From: Ollibium composti
GTDB taxonomy: Bacteria > Pseudomonadota > Alphaproteobacteria > Rhizobiales > Rhizobiaceae
Direction: 5' to 3'
Length of the DNA stretch: 64,000 nt
NCBI RefSeq assembly: GCF_004801285.1
Contig: NZ_SSNY01000005.1
Coordinates: 124,001 to 188,000 of the forward strand
Under the pieces are notes generated by a model. That model saw only the letters and a list, made by a program, of their open reading frames with translations, ran no database searches and had not been told where the DNA came from. This document shows positions 27,198 through 38,514 of this stretch, one piece after another (positions within the stretch are counted from its first letter, which is position 1; the number at the start of each line of letters is the position of its first letter). The position numbers and the translations under genes were made by a program.

Positions 27198-28601
27198 TCA
27201 ATCCACGAAAATCAGCGCCGGCGTCTCCATGAGCGCCTTGATGCGCTGGACGAACACGGCCGCATCCCAGCCGTCGATGACGCGATGGTCGAAGGACGAC
27301 GACAGGTTCATCATCTTGCGCGGGATGAATTGCGTGCTGTCCCAGACCGGCCGCACCATCATCTTGTTGACGCCGACGATGGCGACTTCCGGATGGTTGA
27401 TGACCGGCGTCGTCACCACGCCGCCCATGGCGCCGAGCGAGGTGATGGTGATGGTCGAGCCAGACAGTTCCTCACGCGTCGCCAGGCCGGCCTTGGCGGC
27501 TTCCGCCAGCCGGTTGACCTCGGTGGCGCAGCCCCACAGGTCCAGCGCCTCGGCGTGATGGACCACCGGCACCACCAGCCCGGCCGGCGTCTGCGCGGCG
27601 ATGCCGATATGGACGCCGCCATGCTGATGGATGACGCCGGCTTCGTCGTCGAACAGGGAGTTCAGCTGCGGCTGCTCGGCGATCGCCTTCACCATCGCCC
27701 GCATCAGGAAAGGCAGCAGCGTCAGCTTGGGGCGGTCGGCGCGCTTTTCCTTGTTGAGCGCGGTGCGCAGGTCTTCAAGTGCCGTGACATCGACCTCCTC
27801 GACATAGGTGATGTGCGGGATGCGCGATTTGGCGATGCGCATCTTCTCGGCGATCTTGCGGCGAAGCCCGACGACCTTGATTTCCTCGACGGCGTCGTTG
27901 CGCGCGAGGCCGCCTGCGCTGACAGACGCCGCCTGCGGGCCGTGCGCGAAGAAGCCGTCGAGGTCTTCGTGCGTGATACGCCCAGCCGGCCCGCTGCCGG
28001 CGATTTGGCGCAGGTCGATGCCGGATTCTTTCGCGCGTAGGCGTACGGCTGGAGAGGCGAGGGGTTTTTCTCCTTCGGGGCGAGGAGCGCCGGCGGGACG
28101 CGCCACTTTGTGGGGTATAGGTGCGGCGCTACCCCCACCCCTGTCCCCTCCCCGCAAGGGGGAGGGAGACGTTGTCGCGACCGGTGGCGTATCATTCTCG
28201 ACCGACTGGCTTTTGCGCGGCGTTGGTGTCGACGCCGCAGCAGCCTGTTCCCCTCCCCCTTGCGGGGAGGGGTTAGGGGTGGGGGTATCTTTGGCATTGT
28301 CAGCAGGCTTGGCTTCCGCCCTCGCCGGCGCAGCATCGCCTTCCTGCACATTCCCGTCGCCCGCCACCTTAAGCCGTACGATGGCCGAGCCGATGGCGAC
28401 CGTGTCGCCGATCTCGGCGCCGAGCCAAAGCACCTCGCCGTCGACCGGCGCGGGGATTTCCACGGTCGCCTTGTCGGTCATGACGGCGGCCAGCATCTGG
28501 TCTTCGCGTACAAGGTCGCCGACCTTGACGTGCCATTCGACAAGCTCGGCCTCGGCGACGCCTTCGCCGACATCCGGAAGCTTGATGACGTGCTCGCCCA
28601 T
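27198..28601 (-). CDS. Branched-chain 2-oxoacid dehydrogenase E2 (lipoamide acyltransferase)
   Basis: A 467-residue acyltransferase core. Residues about 1-75 form one lipoyl domain with the lipoylated Lys in MTDKATVEIPAP. A long linker follows (about 85-180). The peripheral-subunit-binding domain is at about 182-217 (SPAVRLRAKESGIDLRQIA, GSGPAGRITHEDL). The catalytic domain has active-site motif HRVIDGWDAA near the C terminus. The gene starts three bases after the E1beta stop. Oddly, two copies of a palindromic repeat lie inside the linker-coding region (28130-28287) and are translated in frame as PSPLRGGDRGGG- and TPNPSPQGGGE-like peptides. Confidence 0.94.
   Translation of the reverse strand: MGEHVIKLPDVGEGVAEAELVEWHVKVGDLVREDQMLAAVMTDKATVEIPAPVDGEVLWLGAEIGDTVAIGSAIVRLKVAGDGNVQEGDAAPARAEAKPADNAKDTPTPNPSPQGGGEQAAAASTPTPRKSQSVENDTPPVATTSPSPLRGGDRGGGSAAPIPHKVARPAGAPRPEGEKPLASPAVRLRAKESGIDLRQIAGSGPAGRITHEDLDGFFAHGPQAASVSAGGLARNDAVEEIKVVGLRRKIAEKMRIAKSRIPHITYVEEVDVTALEDLRTALNKEKRADRPKLTLLPFLMRAMVKAIAEQPQLNSLFDDEAGVIHQHGGVHIGIAAQTPAGLVVPVVHHAEALDLWGCATEVNRLAEAAKAGLATREELSGSTITITSLGAMGGVVTTPVINHPEVAIVGVNKMMVRPVWDSTQFIPRKMMNLSSSFDHRVIDGWDAAVFVQRIKALMETPALIFVD
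28130..28287. repeat. Inverted repeat pair (family A) inside the E2 coding sequence
   Basis: Arms at 28130-28167 and 28249-28287 are near-identical reverse complements of about 38 bases. Each contains CCCCTCCCCGCAAGGGGGAG (or its complement), itself a palindrome around GCAA/TTGC, and an outer TACCCCCACCCCT. Both lie in the E2 interdomain linker and keep the frame open. The G/C-run composition differs from the surrounding codons. Confidence 0.9.
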
Positions 28602-28604
28602 CGC

Positions 28605-29618
28605 TCAGGCCTCCATGGTTTCAATGAGCGCCCGGCCGACGCGCGCGGGGCCGGGGAAATAATCCCACTCCTGCGCGTGCGGATAGGGCGTGTCCCAGCC
28701 GGCGACGCGCGCCACCGGTGCCTCCAGATGATAGAAGCAGTGTTCCTGCACCAGTGCGGCCAGCTCGGCGCCGAAGCCGGAGGTCATCGTTGCCTCATGC
28801 ACGACGACGCAGCGGCCGGTCTTTTTCACCGAGGCGACGATGGCGTCGAGATCGAGCGGCAGAAGCGTCCTGAGGTCGATCACCTCGGCGTCGATGCCGG
28901 TTTCCTCGGCTGCTGCCTGCGCCACATAGACCATGGTGCCGTAGGCGAGCACGGTGACGGCCGCACCCGGCCGCCGCACCACCGCCTTGCCGAGCGGCAC
29001 GGTGTAGTGGCCGTCCGGTACTTCGCCGAGTTCATGCTTGGACCACGCCGTCACCGGCCGTTCGTGATGGCCGTCGAAGGGACCGTTGTAGAGCCGCTTG
29101 GGTTCGAGGAAGATCACCGGATCGGGGTCCTCGATCGCCGCGATCAGCAGACCCTTGGCGTCGTGGGGGTTGGACGGCACGACCGTCTTCAGGCCGGAAA
29201 CGTGGGTGAACAGCGCTTCCGGGCTCTGGCTATGCGTCTGGCCGCCGAAGATGCCGCCGCCGGTGGGCATCCGCACCACGATGGGGCAGGTGAAGTCGCC
29301 GTTGGAACGATAACGGATACGGGCAGCCTCCTGGGTAAGCTGATCGTAGGCAGGGTACATGTAGTCGGCGAACTGGATCTCGACGCATGGCCGCAAGCCG
29401 TAGGCGGCCATGCCGATGGCGGTGCCGACGATGCCGCTTTCGTTGATGGGCGCATCGAAGCAGCGGCTCTTGCCGTATTTCGCCTGCAGGCCTTGCGTGC
29501 AGCGGAAGACGCCGCCGAAGAAGCCGACATCTTCGCCGAACACCACCACCTTCTCGTCGCGTCCCATGGAGACGTCCATGGCGTCGCGGATGGCCTCGAT
29601 CATGGTCTTGCGGGGCAT
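28605..29618 (-). CDS. Branched-chain 2-oxoacid dehydrogenase E1 beta subunit
   Basis: A 337-residue transketolase-like subunit that with E1alpha decarboxylates branched-chain 2-oxoacids. Seen: MIEAIRDAMDVSMG, VVFGEDVGFFGGVF, and the C-terminal transketolase domain (EVIDLRTLLPLD; VVVHEATMTSGFG). ATG 29618 fits the family start and follows TTGGAGCCC. The frame is open to 29711, but that would translate the intergenic repeat. It is third-to-last in the operon, with E2 three bases downstream. Confidence 0.95.
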   Translation of the reverse strand: MPRKTMIEAIRDAMDVSMGRDEKVVVFGEDVGFFGGVFRCTQGLQAKYGKSRCFDAPINESGIVGTAIGMAAYGLRPCVEIQFADYMYPAYDQLTQEAARIRYRSNGDFTCPIVVRMPTGGGIFGGQTHSQSPEALFTHVSGLKTVVPSNPHDAKGLLIAAIEDPDPVIFLEPKRLYNGPFDGHHERPVTAWSKHELGEVPDGHYTVPLGKAVVRRPGAAVTVLAYGTMVYVAQAAAEETGIDAEVIDLRTLLPLDLDAIVASVKKTGRCVVVHEATMTSGFGAELAALVQEHCFYHLEAPVARVAGWDTPYPHAQEWDYFPGPARVGRALIETMEA

Positions 29619-29646
29619 TATTGGGCTCCAACGGACGTGAGAGCGT

Positions 29647-29772
29647 CCTTCTCCCCGTTTACGGGGAGAAGATGCCGGCAGGCAGATGAGGGGCGGCGTG
29701 AAAGCCGCCAATGCTGGCGCTGCCCCTCATCCGTCACTTCGTGACACCTTCTCCCCGTAAACGGGGAGAAGG
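29647..29772. repeat. Inverted pair of palindromic repeats (family C) between E1alpha and E1beta
   Basis: Arms at 29647-29697 and 29717-29772 are reverse complements with short differences, each holding the CTCCCCGTTTACGGGGAG palindrome (or its complement). The second arm also has a small GTCACTTCGTGAC hairpin. The pair fills nearly all of the 181 bases between the two E1 genes. Confidence 0.92.
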
Positions 29773-29799
29773 AAGTGCGTGCGTCGGCGCTCGTCATCT

Positions 29800-32471
<2,672 letters not shown>

Positions 32472-32474
32472 GAT

Positions 32475-32795
32475 TTAGTGATCCTTCGGCCGGTTCGCTT
32501 CGAAGGCAGCCTGCTTTTCCGGCGACGTTTCGGTCTGGTGTAGCGCCTGCCATTCCGCGTAGGGCATGCCGTAGACGATCTCGCGCGACTCGTCCTTGGA
32601 GAGCGCGACGCCTTCGGCCTCCGCCGCCTCGCGGTACCAGTTGGACAGGCAATTGCGGCAGAAGCCGGCGAGGTTCATCAGGTCGATGTTCTGCACGTCG
32701 GTGCGCTCGCGAAGGTGGCCGACAAGCCGGCGGAAGGCGGCGGCCTCGAAATCGCGCTGCTGCTCCGGGGTAAGCCCAGGGGTGAGCTTGTCCAT
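32475..32795 (-). CDS. DUF1244 family protein
   Basis: A 106-residue protein with the DUF1244 core IDLMNLAGFCRNCLSNWY and YGMPYAEWQALHQ. The two close cysteines (CRNC) may bind metal. Family function is unknown. The start at 32795 is backed by AAGGAG; the frame is open to 32831 without a site. Its 3' end meets holA (3 bases apart) and it follows the N-formylglutamate amidohydrolase gene by 32 bases, probably in one transcript. Confidence 0.88.
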   Translation of the reverse strand: MDKLTPGLTPEQQRDFEAAAFRRLVGHLRERTDVQNIDLMNLAGFCRNCLSNWYREAAEAEGVALSKDESREIVYGMPYAEWQALHQTETSPEKQAAFEANRPKDH

Positions 32796-32827
32796 GGCGT
32801 TGCTCCTTTCGCTGCGCCGCCGGCCGC

Positions 32828-33625
32828 TCACAGCGGACCGGTGCGCGAGCCGTACATCCTGACCTCATGTATATCGGCACGAGCGTTGATCGCTTCAACG
32901 ATCGGCGCCAGCCGCGCCGCCCAGTCGAGCGCGCCGGCCTCGTCGGCGATGAGGTCCTGCCGGATTTCGATCAGCGCGTGGGCGAAGCCGTTGACGATGG
33001 CATGCTTGAACATGGTATCGCCGCGCAGCGCGCCGTCATAGGGTTCGTTGTCGCCGACGACGAGGTTCTTGTCCACCGCCAGCGCCTCGATCAGCGCCCG
33101 GGGGGCGCGGTCGTCCTTGTCCCACAGGATGCCGACATGCCAGGGCCGTACGATCCCCTGCATGACCGGCGTGAAGGAATGGACGGAGAAGATGAAGGGG
33201 GCGAAGCTGCTCGCCTCCGCCACCGAGGCGACCATCGCCGCCACGGCGTCGTGATAGGGCCGGTAGAAGCGGTCCAGCCGCCGCTCGCGCTCCTCGGGCG
33301 CCATCGGGTAGTTGCCCGGCACGACGGTGCCGTCATAGAGCTGGCGGATCAGCGTCGGGTCGTCCTCGCCACGGTTGGGATCGATGAGCAGGCGCGAGAA
33401 ATTGGACAGCACCGCCGGCGCGTCGAGAAGGGCAGCCAGTTCGCGGGCCACCGCCTCCACGCCGATGTCGTAGGCGATGTGGCGGTCGAACTCCGTCGCC
33501 GGCAGGCCGAGATCGCCGTAGTCTTCGGGCAGGGTGCGGCGCGCGTGGTCAGCAACGAGCACGAGCCCCTTTGTCCGGTCGCCTTCGATCAGGTCGAAGG
33601 GCGAAAAGGCGGTCGATCGGGTCAT
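32828..33625 (-). CDS. N-formylglutamate amidohydrolase family protein
   Basis: A 265-residue FGase-family enzyme that hydrolyses N-formyl-glutamate or a related acyl amino acid. Seen: LVLVADHARRTLPEDYGDLG, RLLIDPNRGEDDPTLI, FSVHSFTP, and GDNEPYDGALRGDTM. The last steps of the formylated histidine pathway use such enzymes, but no hut genes are in this window, and many rhizobial members are orphan. ATG 33625 is chosen as the likeliest start; the frame is open to 33703. Confidence 0.85.
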   Translation of the reverse strand: MTRSTAFSPFDLIEGDRTKGLVLVADHARRTLPEDYGDLGLPATEFDRHIAYDIGVEAVARELAALLDAPAVLSNFSRLLIDPNRGEDDPTLIRQLYDGTVVPGNYPMAPEERERRLDRFYRPYHDAVAAMVASVAEASSFAPFIFSVHSFTPVMQGIVRPWHVGILWDKDDRAPRALIEALAVDKNLVVGDNEPYDGALRGDTMFKHAIVNGFAHALIEIRQDLIADEAGALDWAARLAPIVEAINARADIHEVRMYGSRTGPL

Positions 33626-33845
33626 CGGCAGATCTATCGGGGCAGGGTTCGTTCGTTGGCGATGCGGCTTGTCCGTCTTTTCACGAAGCTTACTCTTGCG
33701 CAACGCCGTTGTTTGGCCACGGTTTTTGCAAGAAACTGTTTCGCGCTAACCGAGAATCGCGCCGTTTGCCTTCTAAATCGATTGGAATTGGACCGGCGGG
33801 CGCGTTGACATGGGTCGGGACTTTGCCGAAAAGGGGCGACAGAAC

Positions 33846-34355
33846 ATGGTGACGTGGTTCCCGAGAGGTTTGAGGATGGTTCTCGCCGGCAGGCTGCGCG
33901 TGCGCAGGGTGATGCCCCTGTCGCTTCCGTTGCTGGCCGCCTGTGCGCTTCCGCTTCTCGCCGCCTCGCCGGCGCGGGCCGATTTCCGCGTCTGCAATGC
34001 CACGCAGAATCTCGTCGGCGTCGGCATCGGCTACCGGGCCAAGGCCGGCTGGATTACCGAGGGCTGGTGGCACATCGAGGGCTCGACCTGCAAGACGCTG
34101 ATCGAGGGGCCGCTGTCGTCGCGCTTCTACTACCTCTACGCCGAGGACGCCGAGCGCGGCGGCCGCTGGGACGGTCCGATCTCGATGTGCGTGGCGGAAA
34201 AGGAATTCAAGATCGCCGGCGTCACCGACTGCGTGGCGCGCGGCTTCCAGCGCGCCGGCTTCCAGGAATACGACACGGGCGAGCAGTCGAGCTGGATGGT
34301 CCAGCTCACCGACCAGCCCGCAACCGACGGCGCGCCCGCCGCGCCGGGAAATTGA
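33846..34355 (+). CDS. DUF1036 exported protein
   Basis: A 169-residue protein (139 from a second ATG at 33876). A signal peptide (about PLSLPLLAACALPLLAASPA, cut after ARA) precedes the DUF1036 core [38 protein letters not shown] and DGPISMCVAEKEF, with four conserved-looking cysteines. DUF1036 proteins are periplasmic and of unknown function. It lies six bases before pyk, an arrangement I recall from other Rhizobiales, so they are probably co-transcribed. Confidence 0.87.
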   Translation: MVTWFPRGLRMVLAGRLRVRRVMPLSLPLLAACALPLLAASPARADFRVCNATQNLVGVGIGYRAKAGWITEGWWHIEGSTCKTLIEGPLSSRFYYLYAEDAERGGRWDGPISMCVAEKEFKIAGVTDCVARGFQRAGFQEYDTGEQSSWMVQLTDQPATDGAPAAPGN

Positions 34356-34361
34356 AGGTCC

Positions 34362-35798
34362 ATGAGACGCAGCCGCAAGGTCAAGATCCTCGCCACCATC
34401 GGTCCCGCCTCCTCCGACGAGGCGATGCTGAAGAAGCTTTTCGAGGCCGGCGCGGACGTGTTCCGCATCAATATGAGCCATGCCGACCATGACCTGATGC
34501 GCACGCTGGTCGGCCGCATCCGCAAGGTCGAGAAGGCGGTCGGCCGGCCGATCGGCATCCTCGCCGACCTGCAGGGGCCGAAGCTGCGCGTCGGCAAGTT
34601 CGCCAACGGTCGCGAGGCACTGAAGGTCGGCCAGACCTTCACGCTGGACGACAATCCCGAGCCCGGCGATTCCACCCGTGTCTTCCTGCCGCATCCGGAA
34701 ATCCTCGCCTCCGTCGAGCCCGGCCACCGGCTTTTGATCGACGACGGCAAGCTGGCGCTGAAGGCGGTCGAGACGGACGGCAAGCGCATCGTCTGCACGG
34801 TGGTTGCCGGCACCGCGATCTCCGACAAGAAGGGTGTGTCGTTGCCCGACACAGTGCTGCCGGTCGGCGCGCTGACGGAAAAGGACCGCAAGGACCTCGA
34901 CGCGGTGCTGGCCGCCGGCGTCGACTGGGTCGCGCTCTCGTTCATCCAGCGTCCCGAGGATCTGGCCGAGGCGCGCAAGATCGCGCGCGGCCGCGCGCTT
35001 CTTTTGTCGAAGATCGAAAAGCCGCAGGCGGTGGCACGGCTGGACGAGATCATGGAATTGTCGGACGCGCTGATGGTGGCGCGCGGCGACCTCGGCGTGG
35101 AAATGCCGCTGGAAGCGGTGCCCGGCATCCAGAAGCAGATCACCCGCGCCGCGCGCCGAGCCGGCAAGCCGGTCGTGGTGGCGACCCAGATGCTGGAATC
35201 GATGATTTCCGCGCCGGTGCCGACGCGCGCCGAGGTATCGGACGTGGCGACGGCCGTGTTCGAGGGCGCCGACGCCGTCATGCTGTCGGCCGAATCGGCC
35301 GCCGGCGCCTATCCGGTCGAGGCGGTGGCGACGATGAGCCGTATCGCCGAGCAGGTCGAGCGCGACCCGACCTACGCCGCCGTCATCAACGGCCAGCGCT
35401 CGGTGCCCGAAGCGACCGGTGCCGACGCCATTTCGCTTGCGGCGCGCGAGATCGCCGAGACGCTGAAACTGTCGGCGATCGTCACCTACACGGCCTCCGG
35501 CACCACCGGCCTGCGCGCCGCGCGCGAGCGGCCGCAGGTGCCGATCATCGCGCTGTCGCCGATCCTCGACACGGCACGGCGGCTGTCGCTCCTGTGGGGA
35601 ACGCATTGCGTGGTGACGGAAGACGCCCGCGACCTCGACGACATGGTGAATCGCGCCTGCCGCATCGCCATCGAGCAGGATTTCGGCGAGCCGGGCGACC
35701 GCATCATCATCACCGCCGGCGTACCGCTGAGGACGCCGGGCTCCACCAACATGCTGCGGATTGCCTATATCGGTACGGACGGGAAGGGCGGGAGATAA
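34362..35798 (+). CDS. pyk: Pyruvate kinase
   Basis: A 478-residue glycolytic enzyme converting phosphoenolpyruvate and ADP to pyruvate and ATP. Seen: KILATIGPASSDEAMLKKLF, FRINMSHADH, the active-site signature region LLSKIEKPQAVARLDEIM, MVARGDLGVEMPLE, and VVVATQMLESM. The C-terminal allosteric domain is present (TASGTTGLRAARERPQVPI). It follows the DUF1036 gene and ends right at an inverted-repeat element. Confidence 0.97.
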   Translation: MRRSRKVKILATIGPASSDEAMLKKLFEAGADVFRINMSHADHDLMRTLVGRIRKVEKAVGRPIGILADLQGPKLRVGKFANGREALKVGQTFTLDDNPEPGDSTRVFLPHPEILASVEPGHRLLIDDGKLALKAVETDGKRIVCTVVAGTAISDKKGVSLPDTVLPVGALTEKDRKDLDAVLAAGVDWVALSFIQRPEDLAEARKIARGRALLLSKIEKPQAVARLDEIMELSDALMVARGDLGVEMPLEAVPGIQKQITRAARRAGKPVVVATQMLESMISAPVPTRAEVSDVATAVFEGADAVMLSAESAAGAYPVEAVATMSRIAEQVERDPTYAAVINGQRSVPEATGADAISLAAREIAETLKLSAIVTYTASGTTGLRAARERPQVPIIALSPILDTARRLSLLWGTHCVVTEDARDLDDMVNRACRIAIEQDFGEPGDRIIITAGVPLRTPGSTNMLRIAYIGTDGKGGR

Positions 35799-35800
35799 AT

Positions 35801-35899
35801 GGGTTAAGGGAATAGGGGAGTAAGGGAATGGGGGGAATAACGTTCCGCCGCGAAGCAGGCATATTCCCTTATTGCCTTACTCCTCTATTCCCTTACCCT
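35801..35899. repeat. G-run inverted repeat element (family E) between convergent genes
   Basis: 35801-35835 (GGGTTAAGGGAATAGGGGAG and following) and 35863-35899 (ATTCCCTTATTGCCTTACTC and following) are imperfect reverse complements. They fill the whole gap between the pyk stop (35798) and the TPR-gene stop (35901). The element can form a long hairpin and may act as a bidirectional transcription end. A relative lies at 62459-62565. Confidence 0.85.
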
Positions 35900-35900
35900 C

Positions 35901-36494
35901 CTAGATTCCTTCCCCCGCCAGTTCCTCCGACAGCGTCGCGACCTGGTTCTGGGCGCTGCGCAGCATCGGGTAGATGTCGAGCACGCGCTGCCAGGCCTGC
36001 AGCGCCTGTTCCTTGCGGCCGGTGTCGGCCATGATCTGCGCGAGGCCGGATATGGCGCCGAAATGGCGCGGTTCCAGTTGCAGCGTGCGGTCGATGTCGG
36101 CCATCGACTTGCCGTAGTTCTTCATGATGTAGTGCAGCGTGGCGCGGCGGTTCCAGCCCTCGGCATAGGTGGGCTGCAAGGTCACCACCTGGTCGAGGAA
36201 ATCCAGCGCGACGGCGTATTTCTTGTCTTCGATCGCCTTTTGCGACCATTGCATCATCAGGTCGATGGACGCGCTGCCTGAGTGGTTCCACTCGTCGTAG
36301 ATCCGTGCTGCGGTCCGCTCGGCGGCCTTTTCGTTGCGCTCCCGCTTGAGGCTGGAAAACAGCGCGTCGAGCCGCTGCTCGCGGGTCTGTGGCGCACGGC
36401 TTGCCGGTGCGCCGTCCTGCGCCGGTGTCGCGGCGACGGACGGGATGACTGTGGAAGGTAAAAGGGCCGCGCAGACGGCAAAAACGATCCGCAT
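35901..36494 (-). CDS. TPR-repeat exported protein
   Basis: A 197-residue protein with a signal peptide (MRIVFAVCAALLPSTVIPSV, ending AAT) and about three TPR-like units (YAVALDFLDQVVTLQPTYAE, KSMADIDRTLQLEPRHFG, EQALQAWQRVLDIYP). TPR proteins mediate protein contacts; the partner is unknown. ATG 36494 is chosen because it puts the signal peptide at the N terminus; the frame is open to 36566. Convergent with pyk. Confidence 0.85.
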   Translation of the reverse strand: MRIVFAVCAALLPSTVIPSVAATPAQDGAPASRAPQTREQRLDALFSSLKRERNEKAAERTAARIYDEWNHSGSASIDLMMQWSQKAIEDKKYAVALDFLDQVVTLQPTYAEGWNRRATLHYIMKNYGKSMADIDRTLQLEPRHFGAISGLAQIMADTGRKEQALQAWQRVLDIYPMLRSAQNQVATLSEELAGEGI

Positions 36495-36581
36495 GCGCAG
36501 GAATCTAGCTCCGCGCACCGGATCGTCAAACTGAATTTCGCGTGAAAGACGCGGCGCAGCCGTCAAGGCCGCGCGGCGTGC

Positions 36582-36707
36582 TCAGCCCTGGCGGGCCTTG
36601 TAGCGCGGGTCGGTCTTGTTGATGATGTAGATGCGGCCCTTGCGGCGGACCAGACGGTTGTCCCGGTGCCGCGCCTTCAGCGCCTTGAGCGAGTTCTTGA
36701 TCTTCAT
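36582..36707 (-). CDS. rpmJ: Ribosomal protein L36, zinc-free type
   Basis: A 41-residue product, [20 protein letters not shown] followed by a basic [18 protein letters not shown] end. This is the alphaproteobacterial L36 variant that lacks all Cys ligands of the zinc ribbon. It is a component of the large ribosomal subunit. It sits alone between the TPR gene and the purEK operon on the same strand, behind a terminator. Confidence 0.95.
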   Translation of the reverse strand: MKIKNSLKALKARHRDNRLVRRKGRIYIINKTDPRYKARQG

Positions 36708-36744
36708 GGTCTTGCCCGTCAGTTCGTGCCCGTTCGGGCCAACC

Positions 36745-36770
36745 AAAAGGCGCGCTCGCGAAAGCGCGCC
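36745..36770 (-). terminator. Rho-independent terminator of purEK
   Basis: On the reverse strand GGCGCGCT (36770-36763) pairs with AGCGCGCC (36756-36749), with a six-base loop, followed by TTTTGGTT. It lies 90 bases past the purK stop and isolates rpmJ. Confidence 0.75.
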
Positions 36771-36859
36771 CGTTCCGTGGCAGGCTCATAGACGAGGAAG
36801 CTCGGCCCTGTCAACCGCACGCACGCCAAAACACTGGTCGGGCATGGCGGTCGTAGCCT

Positions 36860-37939
36860 TCAGCGCCGGGCGATGCGGGTGAAATGGCCCATCTTGCGGC
36901 CGGCGCGCGCTTCGGCCTTGCCATAGAGGTGCAGCATGACGTCCGGCTCGGCCAGCAGTGCCGGCGCGCGCAGAATGTCGTCGCCGATCAGGTTTTCCAT
37001 CACGCAGTCGGCATGGCGCGCGGCCGAGCCGAGCGGCAGGCCGGCGACGGCCCGGATATGCTGCTCGAACTGCGAGACGAGGCAGGCGGCTTCCGTCCAG
37101 TGGCCGGAATTGTGGACGCGCGGCGCCAGCTCGTTGGCGAGCAGCGAGCCGTCGGCCAGGACGAAGAACTCGACGCCGACGACGCCGACATAGTCGAGCG
37201 CCTCGAGGATTTTCCGGGCGGCCTCGTGCGCCGCGGCGGCGGTCTGCGGCGCGATCGTCGCCGGCAGCGTGGAGGTGTGCAGGATGCCGTCGCGGTGGAC
37301 GTTCTCGGCCGGATCGTAGGCGACGACCGCGCCGCTTACCGCGCGTGCGGCGATGACGGAAACCTCGCGCTCGAAGGGCACCAGCTCCTCGAGGATCAGC
37401 GGCACGTTGCCCATCGCCTCGCAGGTGCCGGAATAACCGCCGGCCTCCATGTTGCGGAAGACGCGCTGGCCCTTGCCGTCATAGCCGAGGCGGCGGGTCT
37501 TCAACACGCCGCTGCCGCCGAAGGTGGAAAGCGCTTGCGTCAGCTGCGCGTCGTCGTCGACCGGATGGAAGCGCGCGGTGGCGATGCCGATATCGTTCAG
37601 GAAGGTCTTCTCCACCAACCGGTCCTGCGCCATTTCCAGAGCGCGCGGCGGGGGCGATACCGGGACCTTGGCGGCCAGCGCCGTTGCCGCCGCGACAGGC
37701 ACGTTCTCGAACTCGTAGGTGACGACGGAAGAAGCGGCGGCAAGCTCGGCAAGGGCTGCCGGATCGTCATAGGCGGCGACGATTTGCCGGTTGGCGACCT
37801 GCGCGGCCGGACAGTCCGGCTGCGGTTCCAGCACGACGGTGCGGTAGCCCAGCCGGGCGGCCGCCATGGCGAGCATGCGGCCGAGCTGGCCGCCGCCGAC
37901 GATGCCGACCGTCGCGCCGGCGGGCAGTGCTGCGCTCAC
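36860..37939 (-). CDS. purK: N5-carboxyaminoimidazole ribonucleotide synthase
   Basis: A 359-residue ATP-grasp enzyme that carboxylates AIR to N5-CAIR in purine synthesis. Seen: [46 protein letters not shown], and the ATP-grasp metal motif [16 protein letters not shown]. The GTG at 37939 overlaps the purE stop (GTGA), a usual start for purK and consistent with family length. Confidence 0.96.
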   Translation of the reverse strand: MSAALPAGATVGIVGGGQLGRMLAMAAARLGYRTVVLEPQPDCPAAQVANRQIVAAYDDPAALAELAAASSVVTYEFENVPVAAATALAAKVPVSPPPRALEMAQDRLVEKTFLNDIGIATARFHPVDDDAQLTQALSTFGGSGVLKTRRLGYDGKGQRVFRNMEAGGYSGTCEAMGNVPLILEELVPFEREVSVIAARAVSGAVVAYDPAENVHRDGILHTSTLPATIAPQTAAAAHEAARKILEALDYVGVVGVEFFVLADGSLLANELAPRVHNSGHWTEAACLVSQFEQHIRAVAGLPLGSAARHADCVMENLIGDDILRAPALLAEPDVMLHLYGKAEARAGRKMGHFTRIARR

Positions 37940-38433
37940 GCCTCGTCTCCCGGTTCCACCGCCACCTTCGCCGTCTGCGCGGCGCGCCAGGCGTCCAGCC
38001 TTGTGGCCAAAGCCTCGTCCGACAGCGCCAGCACGGCAGCAGCGAGCAGGGCGGCGTTGGCCGCGCCGGCCTTGCCGATGGCCAGCGTGCCGACCGGAAT
38101 GCCGGCCGGCATCTGCACGATGGAGAGCAGCGAATCCTGTCCCGACAGCGCCTTCGATTCCACAGGCACGCCGAAGACGGGCAGCGGAGTGAGCGCGGCC
38201 GTCATGCCGGGCAGGTGGGCAGCACCACCGGCACCGGCGACGATCACCTTGTAGCCGGCGGCCCTGGCGCCCCTGGCGAAGTCGTAAAGGCGCTCGGGCG
38301 TGCGGTGGGCCGAGACGATCAGGCTTTTGTGGGAGACGCCGAGCAGGTCGAGCGTCTCTGCGGCGTGGCGCATGGTCGCCCAGTCGGACTGGCTGCCCAT
38401 GATGATGGCGACGTCGGCACGCTGATCGGTCAA
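37936..38433 (-). CDS. purE: N5-CAIR mutase
   Basis: A 165-residue mutase that converts N5-CAIR to CAIR, acting after PurK. The active-site loop [15 protein letters not shown] and the segments [13 protein letters not shown] and [15 protein letters not shown] are typical. It is the first gene of the purEK operon and overlaps purK by four bases. No PurR-type site or riboswitch is recognised in the 81 bases upstream. Confidence 0.96.
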   Translation of the reverse strand: MTDQRADVAIIMGSQSDWATMRHAAETLDLLGVSHKSLIVSAHRTPERLYDFARGARAAGYKVIVAGAGGAAHLPGMTAALTPLPVFGVPVESKALSGQDSLLSIVQMPAGIPVGTLAIGKAGAANAALLAAAVLALSDEALATRLDAWRAAQTAKVAVEPGDEA

Positions 38434-38514
38434 GGCCGGCCTCCTGTCTAGAAAGGCCGCGCCTTAGCGGAAATCGGCCGTCGTCGCAAGGACGGGCGGC
38501 CGATGCCGTCTGTT

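Noticed and set aside
29619..29711. Alternative E1beta start giving 31 extra residues
   Set aside because: The extra residues translate the intergenic palindromic repeat, and the family start with a good ribosome site is at 29618.
38434..38514. Purine riboswitch upstream of purE
   Set aside because: This stretch is downstream of the dioxygenase gene and too short; no aptamer core can be recognised.
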